Below, piece after piece: positions 14,535 through 24,200 of a DNA stretch of 64,000 nucleotides. Source of the stretch: CAYRWR01 sp964428015. GTDB taxonomy: Bacteria; Spirochaetota; Brevinematia; Brevinematales; CAYRWR01. Made by a program: the position numbers and the translations under genes. The notes under the pieces are model-generated. The model had not been told where the DNA came from. It worked only from the letters and a program-made list of their open reading frames with translations, and did no database searches. Position 1 is the stretch's first letter. Each line of letters begins with the position of its first letter. The stretch lies in contig CAYRWR010000013.1 of the NCBI GenBank assembly GCA_964428015.1, forward strand, positions 1 through 64,000, in the 5' to 3' direction.

Positions 14535-15389
14535 ATGAATGATTCCATGAAAAAGAGATTTTTAACACTTGCCGTGATTTTACCCATAGGTGTTTTTGTC
14601 ATCTACGCTCCCTGGCTGAATGGATTATTGGTTTTTGCTGCTATGATCGCCGTGGGTATTTTATTATCCCTGGAAATCAACGCCATGATGCAGGCTAAAG
14701 GCATGAAATTTGATCCCTGGGTACTTTCCGTGTTCTCTACCCTTTCTTATATCAACTATATCCTCTATGGAAATCGTGTATATGATATTGGTTTCTTTTT
14801 TATTTTTTGGATGGGTCTTCTCTTTTTGTATCTGAGTATCATCTTCTTCCGAAATTCTATAACCGGAAATAATAAGAATACCATAGAGCAGGTTGCCATT
14901 TCCTTACTTATATTTCTTTTCACCAGTTTATTTCTTCCGATCGCAGGGATTTTAAAAATAATGAGCCCTGATGGCTGGTTATTGACCTTTCCTCTGGCTT
15001 TAGCCTGGCTGACCGATGCCGGCGGTCTGTTTATAGGTAAATGGCTGGGTAAAAACCCGTTAAACATGCTGTCCAGCCCCCACAAGACCATTGAAGGGTT
15101 TGTGGGATCTATAGTCTTCGGACAGGTGACTGGTCTGATTCTGCTATTGCTGCAATATCTGCTTAATGTCTCTACTGCATTCAGTCTGGGACAGATCATT
15201 TTGATAAGCTTTCTGGCTTCGCTGGCTGCCATTGTAGGTGACCTGGCAGAATCTACTTTTAAAAGATGGGCGGGGGTAAAAGACTCTTCTGATCTTTTTC
15301 CCGGTCATGGCGGTGTCTTTGATATCTTTGACAGCGTGATTTTTACACTGCCTTTGTTCTATGTGTTTATAAAATTATTGGGATATTAA
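14535..15389 (+). CDS. cdsA: Phosphatidate cytidylyltransferase
   Basis: 284 residues, inner-membrane enzyme making CDP-diacylglycerol from phosphatidate and CTP. About eight hydrophobic segments, and the signature near the C-terminus in which STFKR, KDSSDLFPGHGG and FDIFDS hold the conserved Lys, Asp and His positions. The usual LDRxDS is FDIFDS here, keeping both Asp. ATG at 14535 is two bases after the uppS stop. Its TAA overlaps the next ATG by one base. dxr and rseP, which often follow cdsA, are missing. Confidence 0.95.
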   Translation: MNDSMKKRFLTLAVILPIGVFVIYAPWLNGLLVFAAMIAVGILLSLEINAMMQAKGMKFDPWVLSVFSTLSYINYILYGNRVYDIGFFFIFWMGLLFLYLSIIFFRNSITGNNKNTIEQVAISLLIFLFTSLFLPIAGILKIMSPDGWLLTFPLALAWLTDAGGLFIGKWLGKNPLNMLSSPHKTIEGFVGSIVFGQVTGLILLLLQYLLNVSTAFSLGQIILISFLASLAAIVGDLAESTFKRWAGVKDSSDLFPGHGGVFDIFDSVIFTLPLFYVFIKLLGY

Positions 15390-16663
15390 TGCCCTATCAT
15401 AAATTAACTGGGTTTGCATTGTTCATTCTGTGTATCACAAACCCTCTGCTTTACTCTGCCAAAAAAGTTACCTTGTGGCATGCTTATCGAGGTGCTGAAA
15501 AAACAGCGCTGGAGAGTGTCGCTGATAAGTTCAATCTAACACATTCTGATATCCAGGTCAGTCTCCTGGCAGTACCTTTCGACGCTTTCTTTGACAAACT
15601 TAATGTTACTATGCCCTTGGGCCAGGGACCTGATTTGTTTATTTCCGGATACTCCAGTGCCGGATACTGGTCAGAACAGGGCATGATTCTTCCTCTGGAG
15701 TCCTATTTTACCCCACAGGAGCTCAAGGAATATTTACCTTACACTACCCAGGCCTTTAATTTTATGTATCCTGAAGCCTTGTGGGGAATACCTGCCAACA
15801 CTAAATGCCTGGCATTATTCTACAACCGTCAAAATATGAAGAATCCCCCAAAAAATATGGACGAACTTATACTTGCCGCCCGCAATTATACCCGGCCTTC
15901 CGCAGGGACTCTGGGCCGTTGGGGATTTGCTTACGAAACAGGAAATTTTTATTATCACGCCCTGTGGCTGCACGCTTTCGGGGGTAATATGTTCCGAAAA
16001 CTGGGGGTCAGTCCTTCGGGTTTTCAGGTTTTTCTCCCCCAGCTAAGATCAAAAGCTATGACTGATGCGTTTTATTTTCTGCGCGATAAACTTTTGACTT
16101 CCGGTATTATACCCCCCTCCCCCAATAACACCCTCATTACCCAGTTATTTAATACCGGAAACGCACTATTTGTGCTGAATGGACAATGGTTTCGTGGTGA
16201 AATCAGTCCCCGGATTAGCTATGGTGTGATGCCAGTCCCTGAGATAGTGGGGGCCCCTTCTCTACCCTTGCCCTTTCTTACAGTAGAAGGATACTTTTTA
16301 AGTAGCTTTGCCCATGATCAATTGGCAGCGATTGAAGTGATCCGATACTTCAGCAGCGGTGCTATGCAGAAAATAATGGCAACACAGGGAAAGCATACAC
16401 CCACTCATCTTAAGGCATTTGAATATAGTGTAGTCAAAGAAGATAGCATCAACCAGATATTTGTTTCCATCGGACGAACCGCAGTCAAGCTGCCCAATGG
16501 ACCGGAATCTTCTTTGGCCTGGGGTCCCTTTACCGGGGCTCTGGGAGATATGCTGTCAGGACAGGACCCTGACACTACTCAAGACCTGCATCAAAAAGAA
16601 TTGATAAAATCTATCGAAGATTTCCATAAGTCACCCGGTTTGTTTAAGAAAATGGAAAAATAG
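15389..16663 (+). CDS. ABC transporter solute-binding protein, family 1 (sugar type)
   Basis: 424 residues. Signal peptide (about 1-23, LLYSA) without a lipobox Cys, then a family 1 binding-protein fold: VTLWHAYRGAEKTALESV at the mature N-terminus, GQGPDLFISGY, a WGIPANTKCLALFYN strand, and the hinge region around NGQWF. Related proteins bind maltodextrins or other oligosaccharides. The ATG overlaps the cdsA stop by one base, an unexpected partner. No permease or ATPase gene is present here, so the transporter must lie elsewhere. Sugar specificity is not known. Confidence 0.85.
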   Translation: MPYHKLTGFALFILCITNPLLYSAKKVTLWHAYRGAEKTALESVADKFNLTHSDIQVSLLAVPFDAFFDKLNVTMPLGQGPDLFISGYSSAGYWSEQGMILPLESYFTPQELKEYLPYTTQAFNFMYPEALWGIPANTKCLALFYNRQNMKNPPKNMDELILAARNYTRPSAGTLGRWGFAYETGNFYYHALWLHAFGGNMFRKLGVSPSGFQVFLPQLRSKAMTDAFYFLRDKLLTSGIIPPSPNNTLITQLFNTGNALFVLNGQWFRGEISPRISYGVMPVPEIVGAPSLPLPFLTVEGYFLSSFAHDQLAAIEVIRYFSSGAMQKIMATQGKHTPTHLKAFEYSVVKEDSINQIFVSIGRTAVKLPNGPESSLAWGPFTGALGDMLSGQDPDTTQDLHQKELIKSIEDFHKSPGLFKKMEK

Positions 16664-16673
16664 AAAAATATTT

Positions 16674-18206
16674 TTAATCGAAAATAAAATTCATGGAAGT
16701 CCCGGCCAGCTTTTTTATAGTTGGTAAGTCTACAGGTTTAAGAATTTTTTGAGATTCTCTGGCCAAATCCAGGTCATAGGGAGACACTCTCTGCAAGGAT
16801 TTATCAAAATATATACGGATAATGGGACGATCCAGACGATTTTTATTGACATCGGTCACTACCCCCACGTTACCATCAGACAGCATCAGCCAACTACCCA
16901 CCGGAAACAATGAAGCAGCTCTAATAAAGGCATAAACCACATCACCATCCAGCAGCATTCTTTCCTGTGAGAGAATGTGGACCAGAGCATAGCGTGCCGG
17001 TTTCATGTTTTTTTCAAAAGGGTTGGGGGTGGTCATTTCTATGTAGTGTTCTGCGAACATGATTAAGGGAGTGTATTTAGTGAAGAATCTGGGGTATAAG
17101 CCGTTTGGATATCCCGAGCCGTCAAACCGTTCGTGATGCTGATATACACATCTTTGTACATCAAAATCGATATTGAGGGATTTAGCTATATGGTATCCGT
17201 TAGAAGGGTGAAGAGCCAGGATTGATTCCCATTCATAACCCAGGTTGTCATTCAAACTAAGATAAGGATATTTGTTTTTGATTTCAATATCATGCAGCAT
17301 GGCGGCAATACCCAGATTGATTAATTCTTCCAGAGAAAAGAATTTCTGGCTTACCGCCAAAAACGTCGAAATATCATTGGCAGCCAGACTATCACTCTTT
17401 TCCTGAATCATTTTACTCATTTCTATGGCAGTGATTAATGCCACAATCATGACCTGGAGGGAATGTGCGGTCAGAAAGTCATTATATTCATCGTTTTTGG
17501 AAATGGATGTGAAAAGGGCTCTTGCCAGTTTATAGCCAACATCATTGAGAAAATCAACCACGATCTCTTCAACAAAAGATGTGAAGACTGTCTTCTGTGT
17601 GAGGACAGCATCCAGAAATTGGCGCATACTTCTCTCATAGCGGTTCAGTCTTTCTACCAGACGGGGAGCAGTGGCTGCTTCCAGAGCGGTGAGACCATCC
17701 AGATCCGCGGCAGAAATGGAGTATTCATCTATGGCCTGCAAAGTTTGAGTTTTAGCCTGACCATGCGTGGCTTTTATTGCATCAGCGAATTGTTCCAGTT
17801 TCTGTTGACGATATCGAATGCGGTTTTCCTGGTAGGATTCACCACGAATGATATCTTTTTTTACGGCAACCAGATGTCCTAATTTTTCATCATGATGCGG
17901 GTCAAAGATGGCCGCTTCTCTTTCTTCCTGATTGACTTCTGCCGATGCCAGATCTTCTTTCCCATACCTGGTTTGCGCTGATTCTATTCCTTCGATTCTC
18001 TGACGGGATTTTTCAATTAATTCGGGGTCAATAATTCTAATCTCAGATATGTTCGACGAAGCCAATATGACTTCAATATCTTTTTGAGATAAAACATAGC
18101 CCGCCTTCATCCCTGGAATACCTTCCAGAGATTCAAATAAGACAAGCCCGGGCCTTAATTCTTTTTTATTGATAACAATACCGGAGCTACCGGAATCTTC
18201 AGGCAT
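16674..18206 (-). CDS. HD-GYP-type protein with altered metal site
   Basis: 510 residues, no membrane segment. The N-terminal part (1-60) is a DUF3391-like opening (IVINKKELRPGLVLFE), followed by a helical linker and an HD-GYP domain (about 240-470). HD-GYP proteins hydrolyse cyclic-di-GMP. The signature HHERFDGSGYPNG is perfect, but the HD motif reads MLHDIEIKN instead of LLHDIGK, and the late metal ligand Asp of the usual ADxxDA is replaced in FAEHYIEM. Activity may be changed or lost. A C-terminal beta domain (SLFPVGSWLMLSDGNVGVV) is the same as in the second HD-GYP at 53207. It follows skp by 12 bases, the last gene of the BamA operon. Confidence 0.85.
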   Translation of the reverse strand: MPEDSGSSGIVINKKELRPGLVLFESLEGIPGMKAGYVLSQKDIEVILASSNISEIRIIDPELIEKSRQRIEGIESAQTRYGKEDLASAEVNQEEREAAIFDPHHDEKLGHLVAVKKDIIRGESYQENRIRYRQQKLEQFADAIKATHGQAKTQTLQAIDEYSISAADLDGLTALEAATAPRLVERLNRYERSMRQFLDAVLTQKTVFTSFVEEIVVDFLNDVGYKLARALFTSISKNDEYNDFLTAHSLQVMIVALITAIEMSKMIQEKSDSLAANDISTFLAVSQKFFSLEELINLGIAAMLHDIEIKNKYPYLSLNDNLGYEWESILALHPSNGYHIAKSLNIDFDVQRCVYQHHERFDGSGYPNGLYPRFFTKYTPLIMFAEHYIEMTTPNPFEKNMKPARYALVHILSQERMLLDGDVVYAFIRAASLFPVGSWLMLSDGNVGVVTDVNKNRLDRPIIRIYFDKSLQRVSPYDLDLARESQKILKPVDLPTIKKLAGTSMNFIFD

Positions 18207-18218
18207 AAACTGAATCCC

Positions 18219-18758
18219 CTAGTATCTCTGATCCAGTTCCAGTTCCTTACTAAGACGTTGAATTACATCTTTGGTTATATTATAATCCTTATCCACATAC
18301 AATACAGTCTGGCTGGAACTTCTAAAAACAAAACTATAACCTTTTTCTGCAGACACTTTACTTATTACACTGCGAATCTTGTCATAGATGGGGGTAACCA
18401 GTTTCTCTTTCAATGCATCGAGCCGTTTATTGGAATCATCAATAAACTCACTCAGTGCCTCTTTCTTATATGAAATTTCCGCTTCACGTCTCTGTTTTTC
18501 ATCTTCATTTAATTTATCAAAGCTTTCCTGGTATGTCTTTTCCAGTTGAGCTATCTCTTCTTTTCTTTTATTGATTTCTATCTCATATTTCTCTTTTTCT
18601 TTGGCCAGATGTGCTTTTACATCCACTGTATCGGGATAACTATCAAAAACTTTTTCTACATCCACGTACCCAATTTTGATCTGCTTCTTTATCTGACCAA
18701 AGGCGGTCCCAGCTGATACCAGCATTACCAAAGTAATTAACAGACTTAAATTTTTCAT
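18219..18758 (-). CDS. skp: Periplasmic chaperone Skp (OmpH family)
   Basis: 179 residues. Signal peptide (1-21, AFGQ), then the OmpH/Skp fold: KIGYVDVEKVFDSYP at the mature start, a long charged coiled coil (about 45-130), and a closing IRSVISKVSAEKGYSFVF segment. Skp holds unfolded outer-membrane proteins for BamA. ATG at 18756-18758 behind GGAGGAGGAG. It lies 27 bases after bamA, the classic pairing. Confidence 0.93.
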   Translation of the reverse strand: MKNLSLLITLVMLVSAGTAFGQIKKQIKIGYVDVEKVFDSYPDTVDVKAHLAKEKEKYEIEINKRKEEIAQLEKTYQESFDKLNEDEKQRREAEISYKKEALSEFIDDSNKRLDALKEKLVTPIYDKIRSVISKVSAEKGYSFVFRSSSQTVLYVDKDYNITKDVIQRLSKELELDQRY

Positions 18759-18785
18759 CCTCTTCTCCTCCTCCGGAATATCCTT

Positions 18786-21230
18786 TTAGAATAATCCCTG
18801 TATAGAAAACACGACATTCCAGTCATTATTGAACAATTGTTCACTTCCGGTAGAATCTGCCTGTAGTCTGAATCTCTGCTGTGTAGCATCATAATAGCCT
18901 CTGCGGGCCAGATAAAGCCGGATGGGAATCATGGGTATATTGATCCGGATACCAAGACCAAAGCTGAATAAATAGCCTGATCCATTGAATGACCAGTCAT
19001 TATACTGAGTCCAAAGATTTCCCAGGTCGAAGAAAAACAGCCCCCACAAGCCTATACCAGGTTCATATATAGGAAAGCGTAACTCTGTGCTGTAAAATAC
19101 TTTGGATTCTCCGCGGGATACATTATTCTGGAAACCTCTCATCTCATATACACCATCAAACCATAATAAATCCGCATAGTCCTTAACAAATTGATTGTCC
19201 AATTGAGGCATAATGAATTCAGTGGAAGCATGCAAAGCAAAAACCAGTTTCCAGAATGGATTAAAATACAAGTTCAAATTGAATTTAGGTCTGATATAAT
19301 GAATCCGACCGCCCAGGATACCTCCATTATAGAAAACATCCATATTGAACATCATACCCCGGGTAGGACTTAATGGATTATCCGTGGTATTTCTGCCCAC
19401 TCCGAATCCAATGGTATTTTTAACAGTTCTGGGATTGGTCAAAGACGAGTTCAGGTTGGTATTAACGTCCCATTGAGAACTGAAGGTCAGGGCATTGGTG
19501 ATATTTGCGCTTCTATCTTCGTAGACATTAAAACTATAACTGAGATAGGTGGACCAGTATATCAAAAATCTGCGGCTGATATTTACACCTATAGAGAAAT
19601 TCTCACGGGTATAGGAATAGTCAGAGGTAAATCCAGTCAGAGAAGTTGTGGGGTTACTGACATAGTTAAAATTCGTACCGTCAATAATGCCATCATTGTT
19701 ATTATCGGTAGGGATATTGTCATAGAGATAATGTGAGTAAGAAATCGAAAAACCTAAGTAGGTGGGAGTATTAAACATCCAGGGTTCCTGGAAGGAAAGT
19801 TCCAATAACTGTCGTCTTTGCCCATATTCACCTTTAAAGCCCAGAGTACGTCCGGTACCAAACAGGTTTTTCTCAGTAATCTGAGCGGAACCATTTATCC
19901 CGCTTTCTGTACCGTAGCCGACCCCAAATGTGATCAGTCCTGTGCGTTGTTCCTCTACTTTGATATCCATATTTATCAGGCCTTCAGCACTTCCGGGTGA
20001 AGGTACAAACTGAACATCCTTAAAATACTGCAGCTGTACCAGACGCTCATAACTCTGCCTGACTTTTCTCTGAATATAAAGTTCACCTTCAGTGAATAAC
20101 AGTTCTCTTTTCATAACATAAGTCTTGGTTTTATCGTTCCCATCAAAAGTAATGGATTCGATGTGTGACCTGGGACCTTCATAAATGACTATTCTGGTAT
20201 TTACGATCCGGTTACTGATATCTTTATCCTGCAGCATGCTGACATTGGCATAAAGGTGGCCGTTATCACTGTATTTATTATAGATATTATAACGAGCCAT
20301 ATCCATTTTAGTCTGATTATAAACTTCACCTTCTTTAATTTTTACTTCAGACATAAGTTCTTTGGTGGGATAAAGGTTATTATTAGTAATTTCAACTGTT
20401 CCCATAAAATACTGTTCGCCTTCATTAATATCAATGTAGACCACAATAGCTTTATGTTCATCTTTACCGACATTTTCAATTTTCCAGTCATACCGGCTAA
20501 TTTTGGCGTCAATATAGCCTTTCTGTCCATAATAAGCCAGAATCCTGTTTTTATCTTCCCTAAACTCCTCTTCTTTAAGTACCCCAGGGCGGAAAATAAA
20601 AGCTTTTTCCTTGGTCTGCATTACGCCTTTTATTTCACCTATTTTAAGTTTATCATTGCCGGAAATGACTATACTCTCTACAACCACCTTCTTGCCTTCA
20701 GTGATCTCAAAATTTAAGTCATAGACATTATTTTCTTCATTGACGGGTATCAATTTCTCTTTTACATCCACTTCAATAAAGCCGTCTTCTTCATACAATT
20801 TTTTGATTTTCAGGATAGTCTTTTTTATTTTACCCAAATTATAATAAGAATCATCTGAGACCAGAGATGCGCCTTCTAAATCTTCCTTGGATTTAGATTT
20901 ACTACCCTGATAATTGACTGTACGGATGTAATAATTTTCTTTAACGATAAATGTGACAGTCAAACCTTTATTATCTTCTGTGATATCAGCTTTTACATCT
21001 GAAAAGCGATCCAGACTGAAAAGCACTTTGATAGACTTGTTTAAAGCTTCTTCTGATATCGCTTTCCCGGTCTTCAGATAAATGATATTCTCCAAATCTT
21101 TTGGCTTGGAATTAACTAAACCCTGGAATTGGATATCCTTAACTACCGGGTTTTTATAGAAGACAACCTGTGCCTTTAAGAATGTACCTGCAAAAAATAT
21201 AAACAACAGCACAGTAATAATCCGTTTCAT
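18786..21230 (-). CDS. bamA: Outer-membrane assembly factor BamA
   Basis: 814 residues. Inserts beta-barrel proteins into the outer membrane. Signal peptide (MKRIITVLLFIFF, cleavage near FLKAQ), about five POTRA domains (about 25-430; for example VVKDIQFQGL at the first and SHIESITFDGN later), then the 16-strand barrel ending in a terminal Phe (SIQGLF), a normal beta-signal. I chose ATG 21228-21230 because AAGGAG precedes it and the signal peptide starts there; an upstream in-frame start would reach into tamB. TamB, Skp and an LPP20-like lipoprotein are neighbours. The order TamB-BamA-Skp is the one I know from Borrelia. Confidence 0.96.
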   Translation of the reverse strand: MKRIITVLLFIFFAGTFLKAQVVFYKNPVVKDIQFQGLVNSKPKDLENIIYLKTGKAISEEALNKSIKVLFSLDRFSDVKADITEDNKGLTVTFIVKENYYIRTVNYQGSKSKSKEDLEGASLVSDDSYYNLGKIKKTILKIKKLYEEDGFIEVDVKEKLIPVNEENNVYDLNFEITEGKKVVVESIVISGNDKLKIGEIKGVMQTKEKAFIFRPGVLKEEEFREDKNRILAYYGQKGYIDAKISRYDWKIENVGKDEHKAIVVYIDINEGEQYFMGTVEITNNNLYPTKELMSEVKIKEGEVYNQTKMDMARYNIYNKYSDNGHLYANVSMLQDKDISNRIVNTRIVIYEGPRSHIESITFDGNDKTKTYVMKRELLFTEGELYIQRKVRQSYERLVQLQYFKDVQFVPSPGSAEGLINMDIKVEEQRTGLITFGVGYGTESGINGSAQITEKNLFGTGRTLGFKGEYGQRRQLLELSFQEPWMFNTPTYLGFSISYSHYLYDNIPTDNNNDGIIDGTNFNYVSNPTTSLTGFTSDYSYTRENFSIGVNISRRFLIYWSTYLSYSFNVYEDRSANITNALTFSSQWDVNTNLNSSLTNPRTVKNTIGFGVGRNTTDNPLSPTRGMMFNMDVFYNGGILGGRIHYIRPKFNLNLYFNPFWKLVFALHASTEFIMPQLDNQFVKDYADLLWFDGVYEMRGFQNNVSRGESKVFYSTELRFPIYEPGIGLWGLFFFDLGNLWTQYNDWSFNGSGYLFSFGLGIRINIPMIPIRLYLARRGYYDATQQRFRLQADSTGSEQLFNNDWNVVFSIQGLF

Positions 21231-21246
21231 GATCCGGTCTCCTTGG

Positions 21247-24200
21247 TTAAAACTTGCGATGGAATTGTAAATCAAGGCTATGTTCATATTTGAACCCGCT
21301 ACCCAAATCCTGGGGGCCGTATTTCCAGCCCAGGAAAAAGTTCTGCCAGTCCAATCCTATGCCGAAACTGTGCATGGGAGCCAACCCCAAAGCAGACAGA
21401 TCGTTTTTCTGAAAACTCAATTCGTATTCCACGAACAGATTAGAAAACAAATACTTCCCAAAGGTTAGACTGGTACCTTCTATTATGCTGGTAGCATCAA
21501 TATTGGTGGTCGACCCGAAAAAAGTGTTTTCAAAAATATTTCCCAGTGCCTGAGACCTGATGGATACCAGATCCAGTCCTAATGTCCTGCGTATCGTATT
21601 AGCCAGGGGGTTGAAGATGAAAGTGTTTTCCAATGCATTCCAGCCACCCATGGTCACATTTCTCACTGCTGCTGTAGTCTGGTTGGTATTTCCTGTCTCC
21701 ACGGCAAAGGGCTGAAATCCCAACAAAGCAAATAACTCATTCCTGTTCCTGTCAGGGACGGAATAAAAATCTTTAAGAGATATTTTAGACAATTTTCCCT
21801 CAAAGGTCAAATAAACCCGGATTCTTTCCCCGGTTTGATCTCTTGTCATGAGTTCCGTCTGGACATTGATGTAAGGCAGTGGGTCTCCTGGTTGTCCATT
21901 AAATGAAGCAGTCCCTTCTTTAATTTGAAAATCCTGCTCTAAAAATGTGATTGTACCTCTGGTGACATCAACGTCTCCCTTCAGACTCAGACTCCCGTCT
22001 CCTATAGAACCCAGTACAGTCAGACTTTGACCCGCACTCAATGTTGTGTCTATGAACTGGTTGCCAAACTTCACGGCATTGCCCATGTTGACTTTTAGAT
22101 TCCATTGTATACCTTCGATGATACCTTCTTCATTGCCCGGTTCTTCTGTCTGTAAACCTACAAATATATTGGCGTTTCGTGCCAAAGATTCACCTTCCAG
22201 ATTCAGATGATAGGGCCGGCCGTAAATATGTATTAATTTCACAAAGAGATTACCCAACATTTTTATAGAGGGAGTCTGCATACCCAGATTAAGCCAGGCT
22301 TCAGTACCAGTATTAGGTTTTAACATTAAATCAATATAAGAAACCTGAAGCAAGGATAATTCCACATATCCATCAAATAAAAAAGTTCCTGTGGATGTGG
22401 GCACTTTAAAATCTTTAAAAAGCAGTTTAGAATTTTGAACGGGAATCTGGCCTTTAAAGCCTTTGATATCCATGTTTAGATTTACAATAGATAAATCTGT
22501 ACTGTCCACTTTTAAAGTCCCTGCCACTTTTGGATCTTTGATCGAACCATGCAGCTCCAGATCAGCACTGAGATTTCCACCAATATTCTTGAATACATCC
22601 TGCATAAAGGAAAGCAGTTTAAGGTCAGTTTTTAATTTTAAATCACCACTAATCTTCTCGTTTCTTATACTTCCATTGGATTTGAATTTTAAACGCGGGA
22701 CATTTAATTCCAGATCCCAATTGGCATTTTCCTGATTAATAAAACTGCCTTTTATTCCGGCGAATCCCTGAACAGGATAGAAATCGAAATGGTTCCCCTG
22801 TATATCCAAGACTCCGTTAAGATCACCCAGAGATTCTTTACCCAGACTTAAGCCGGTGAGCTGATAATTCAGTAATGTATTCTTCCCTGAATTTTTCATA
22901 TCAAATTTCACATCACTCTGTAAAATTTCACCCAGAATGGCCTGTCCGGCTGCTTCAATATTTACCCCACTACTCTGAAACTGAATTCTGGAGCTAAGCC
23001 TTGCATTGATATCTGCATTTCTCAGCACCACACTGGATATTGTTAAAACACCCGGCACACGGCGCACATCAGACATTTTCAGACTGAAAGGAGTAGCATT
23101 TATGGAATTCAGAATTGTCAGTTGTGAAATAGTAAAATCGGGGAAAATCAAATCCCCGTAAAAATTCATATTAAGGGAAAGGTACACATCCTGTTTTTTC
23201 TGAAAAAAATCCTGTATATAAATATTCTTAAGGTTAAATAGACCATTAATTTTTTCGAAGGATGACTCAAACTTTAAGGTACCGCCTCTTAAAAAATCTA
23301 CTCTGGCATTGAGACGGTTTTTAGTTTCCCACAATTTACCGCTGCCGTATACTTTTTCCTTGTCCATCTCCATGACAAATTGTTTCAAATTAAGAATATT
23401 GCCCTGCTTCTGTTCTGTCTGTAACCGCAAAGCGTAATGCCGCCCCAGATAGGAATATGCCAATTTAACACCGGCATTTTCCAACATAGCATTTTTCAGA
23501 CTGAGCTGTACATCTGTATCCAGAATACCAGGTAATCCAAAAGTTGCCAGAGGGTAATCCGACGCCTGTATACTAATCCATGAATCAGCATTTAGGGACC
23601 GTATCATTAAATGTATTTGTTTATCAAAATCCAATGTTACTGTTGCGGCCTTCTTTTTATTAAGCGCAATCACGTTTCCACTGACCGGGAAGTAAAATCT
23701 TCCGGCCAGTTCAGCCTTTCCTTTAATCTCGATCAAAGTACGGTCTTTGGCTGGATGAAGAAAATCCAGATCAAGTGAAGTCTTAAGACCACTTTGGGGG
23801 AAATAGACTTCGTTTAATCTCATGTGCTCGTCATCCAGTTCCATACCCACTTTTACCAATCTCTTACCCAGGTAATTTCCCTGTAATTGTCCTGATATGC
23901 GGAAAATGAGTCCTTCATTGAAAATCCTCATCTTACCCTGGTATATTCCATTCCCCAGGTTGAAAATATCGAATCCAATATTATGCACTAAGGCAGAACC
24001 AGGCACATCAATCATATCTATATTAAGCTCATAATCATTTTTACCAATTTTTCCAGATACAGGCGCATTACGATATCCGGGAAGAGGTGTAAAACTGATT
24101 CCCCCGTCTTGCTCCAGGGTGAGGATTGAGCCTACTGTACCTATTCTCCCCCCATTGAGATAGACTTCCCGGGCTTTAACCTGAAGCACTTTTCCTTGAC

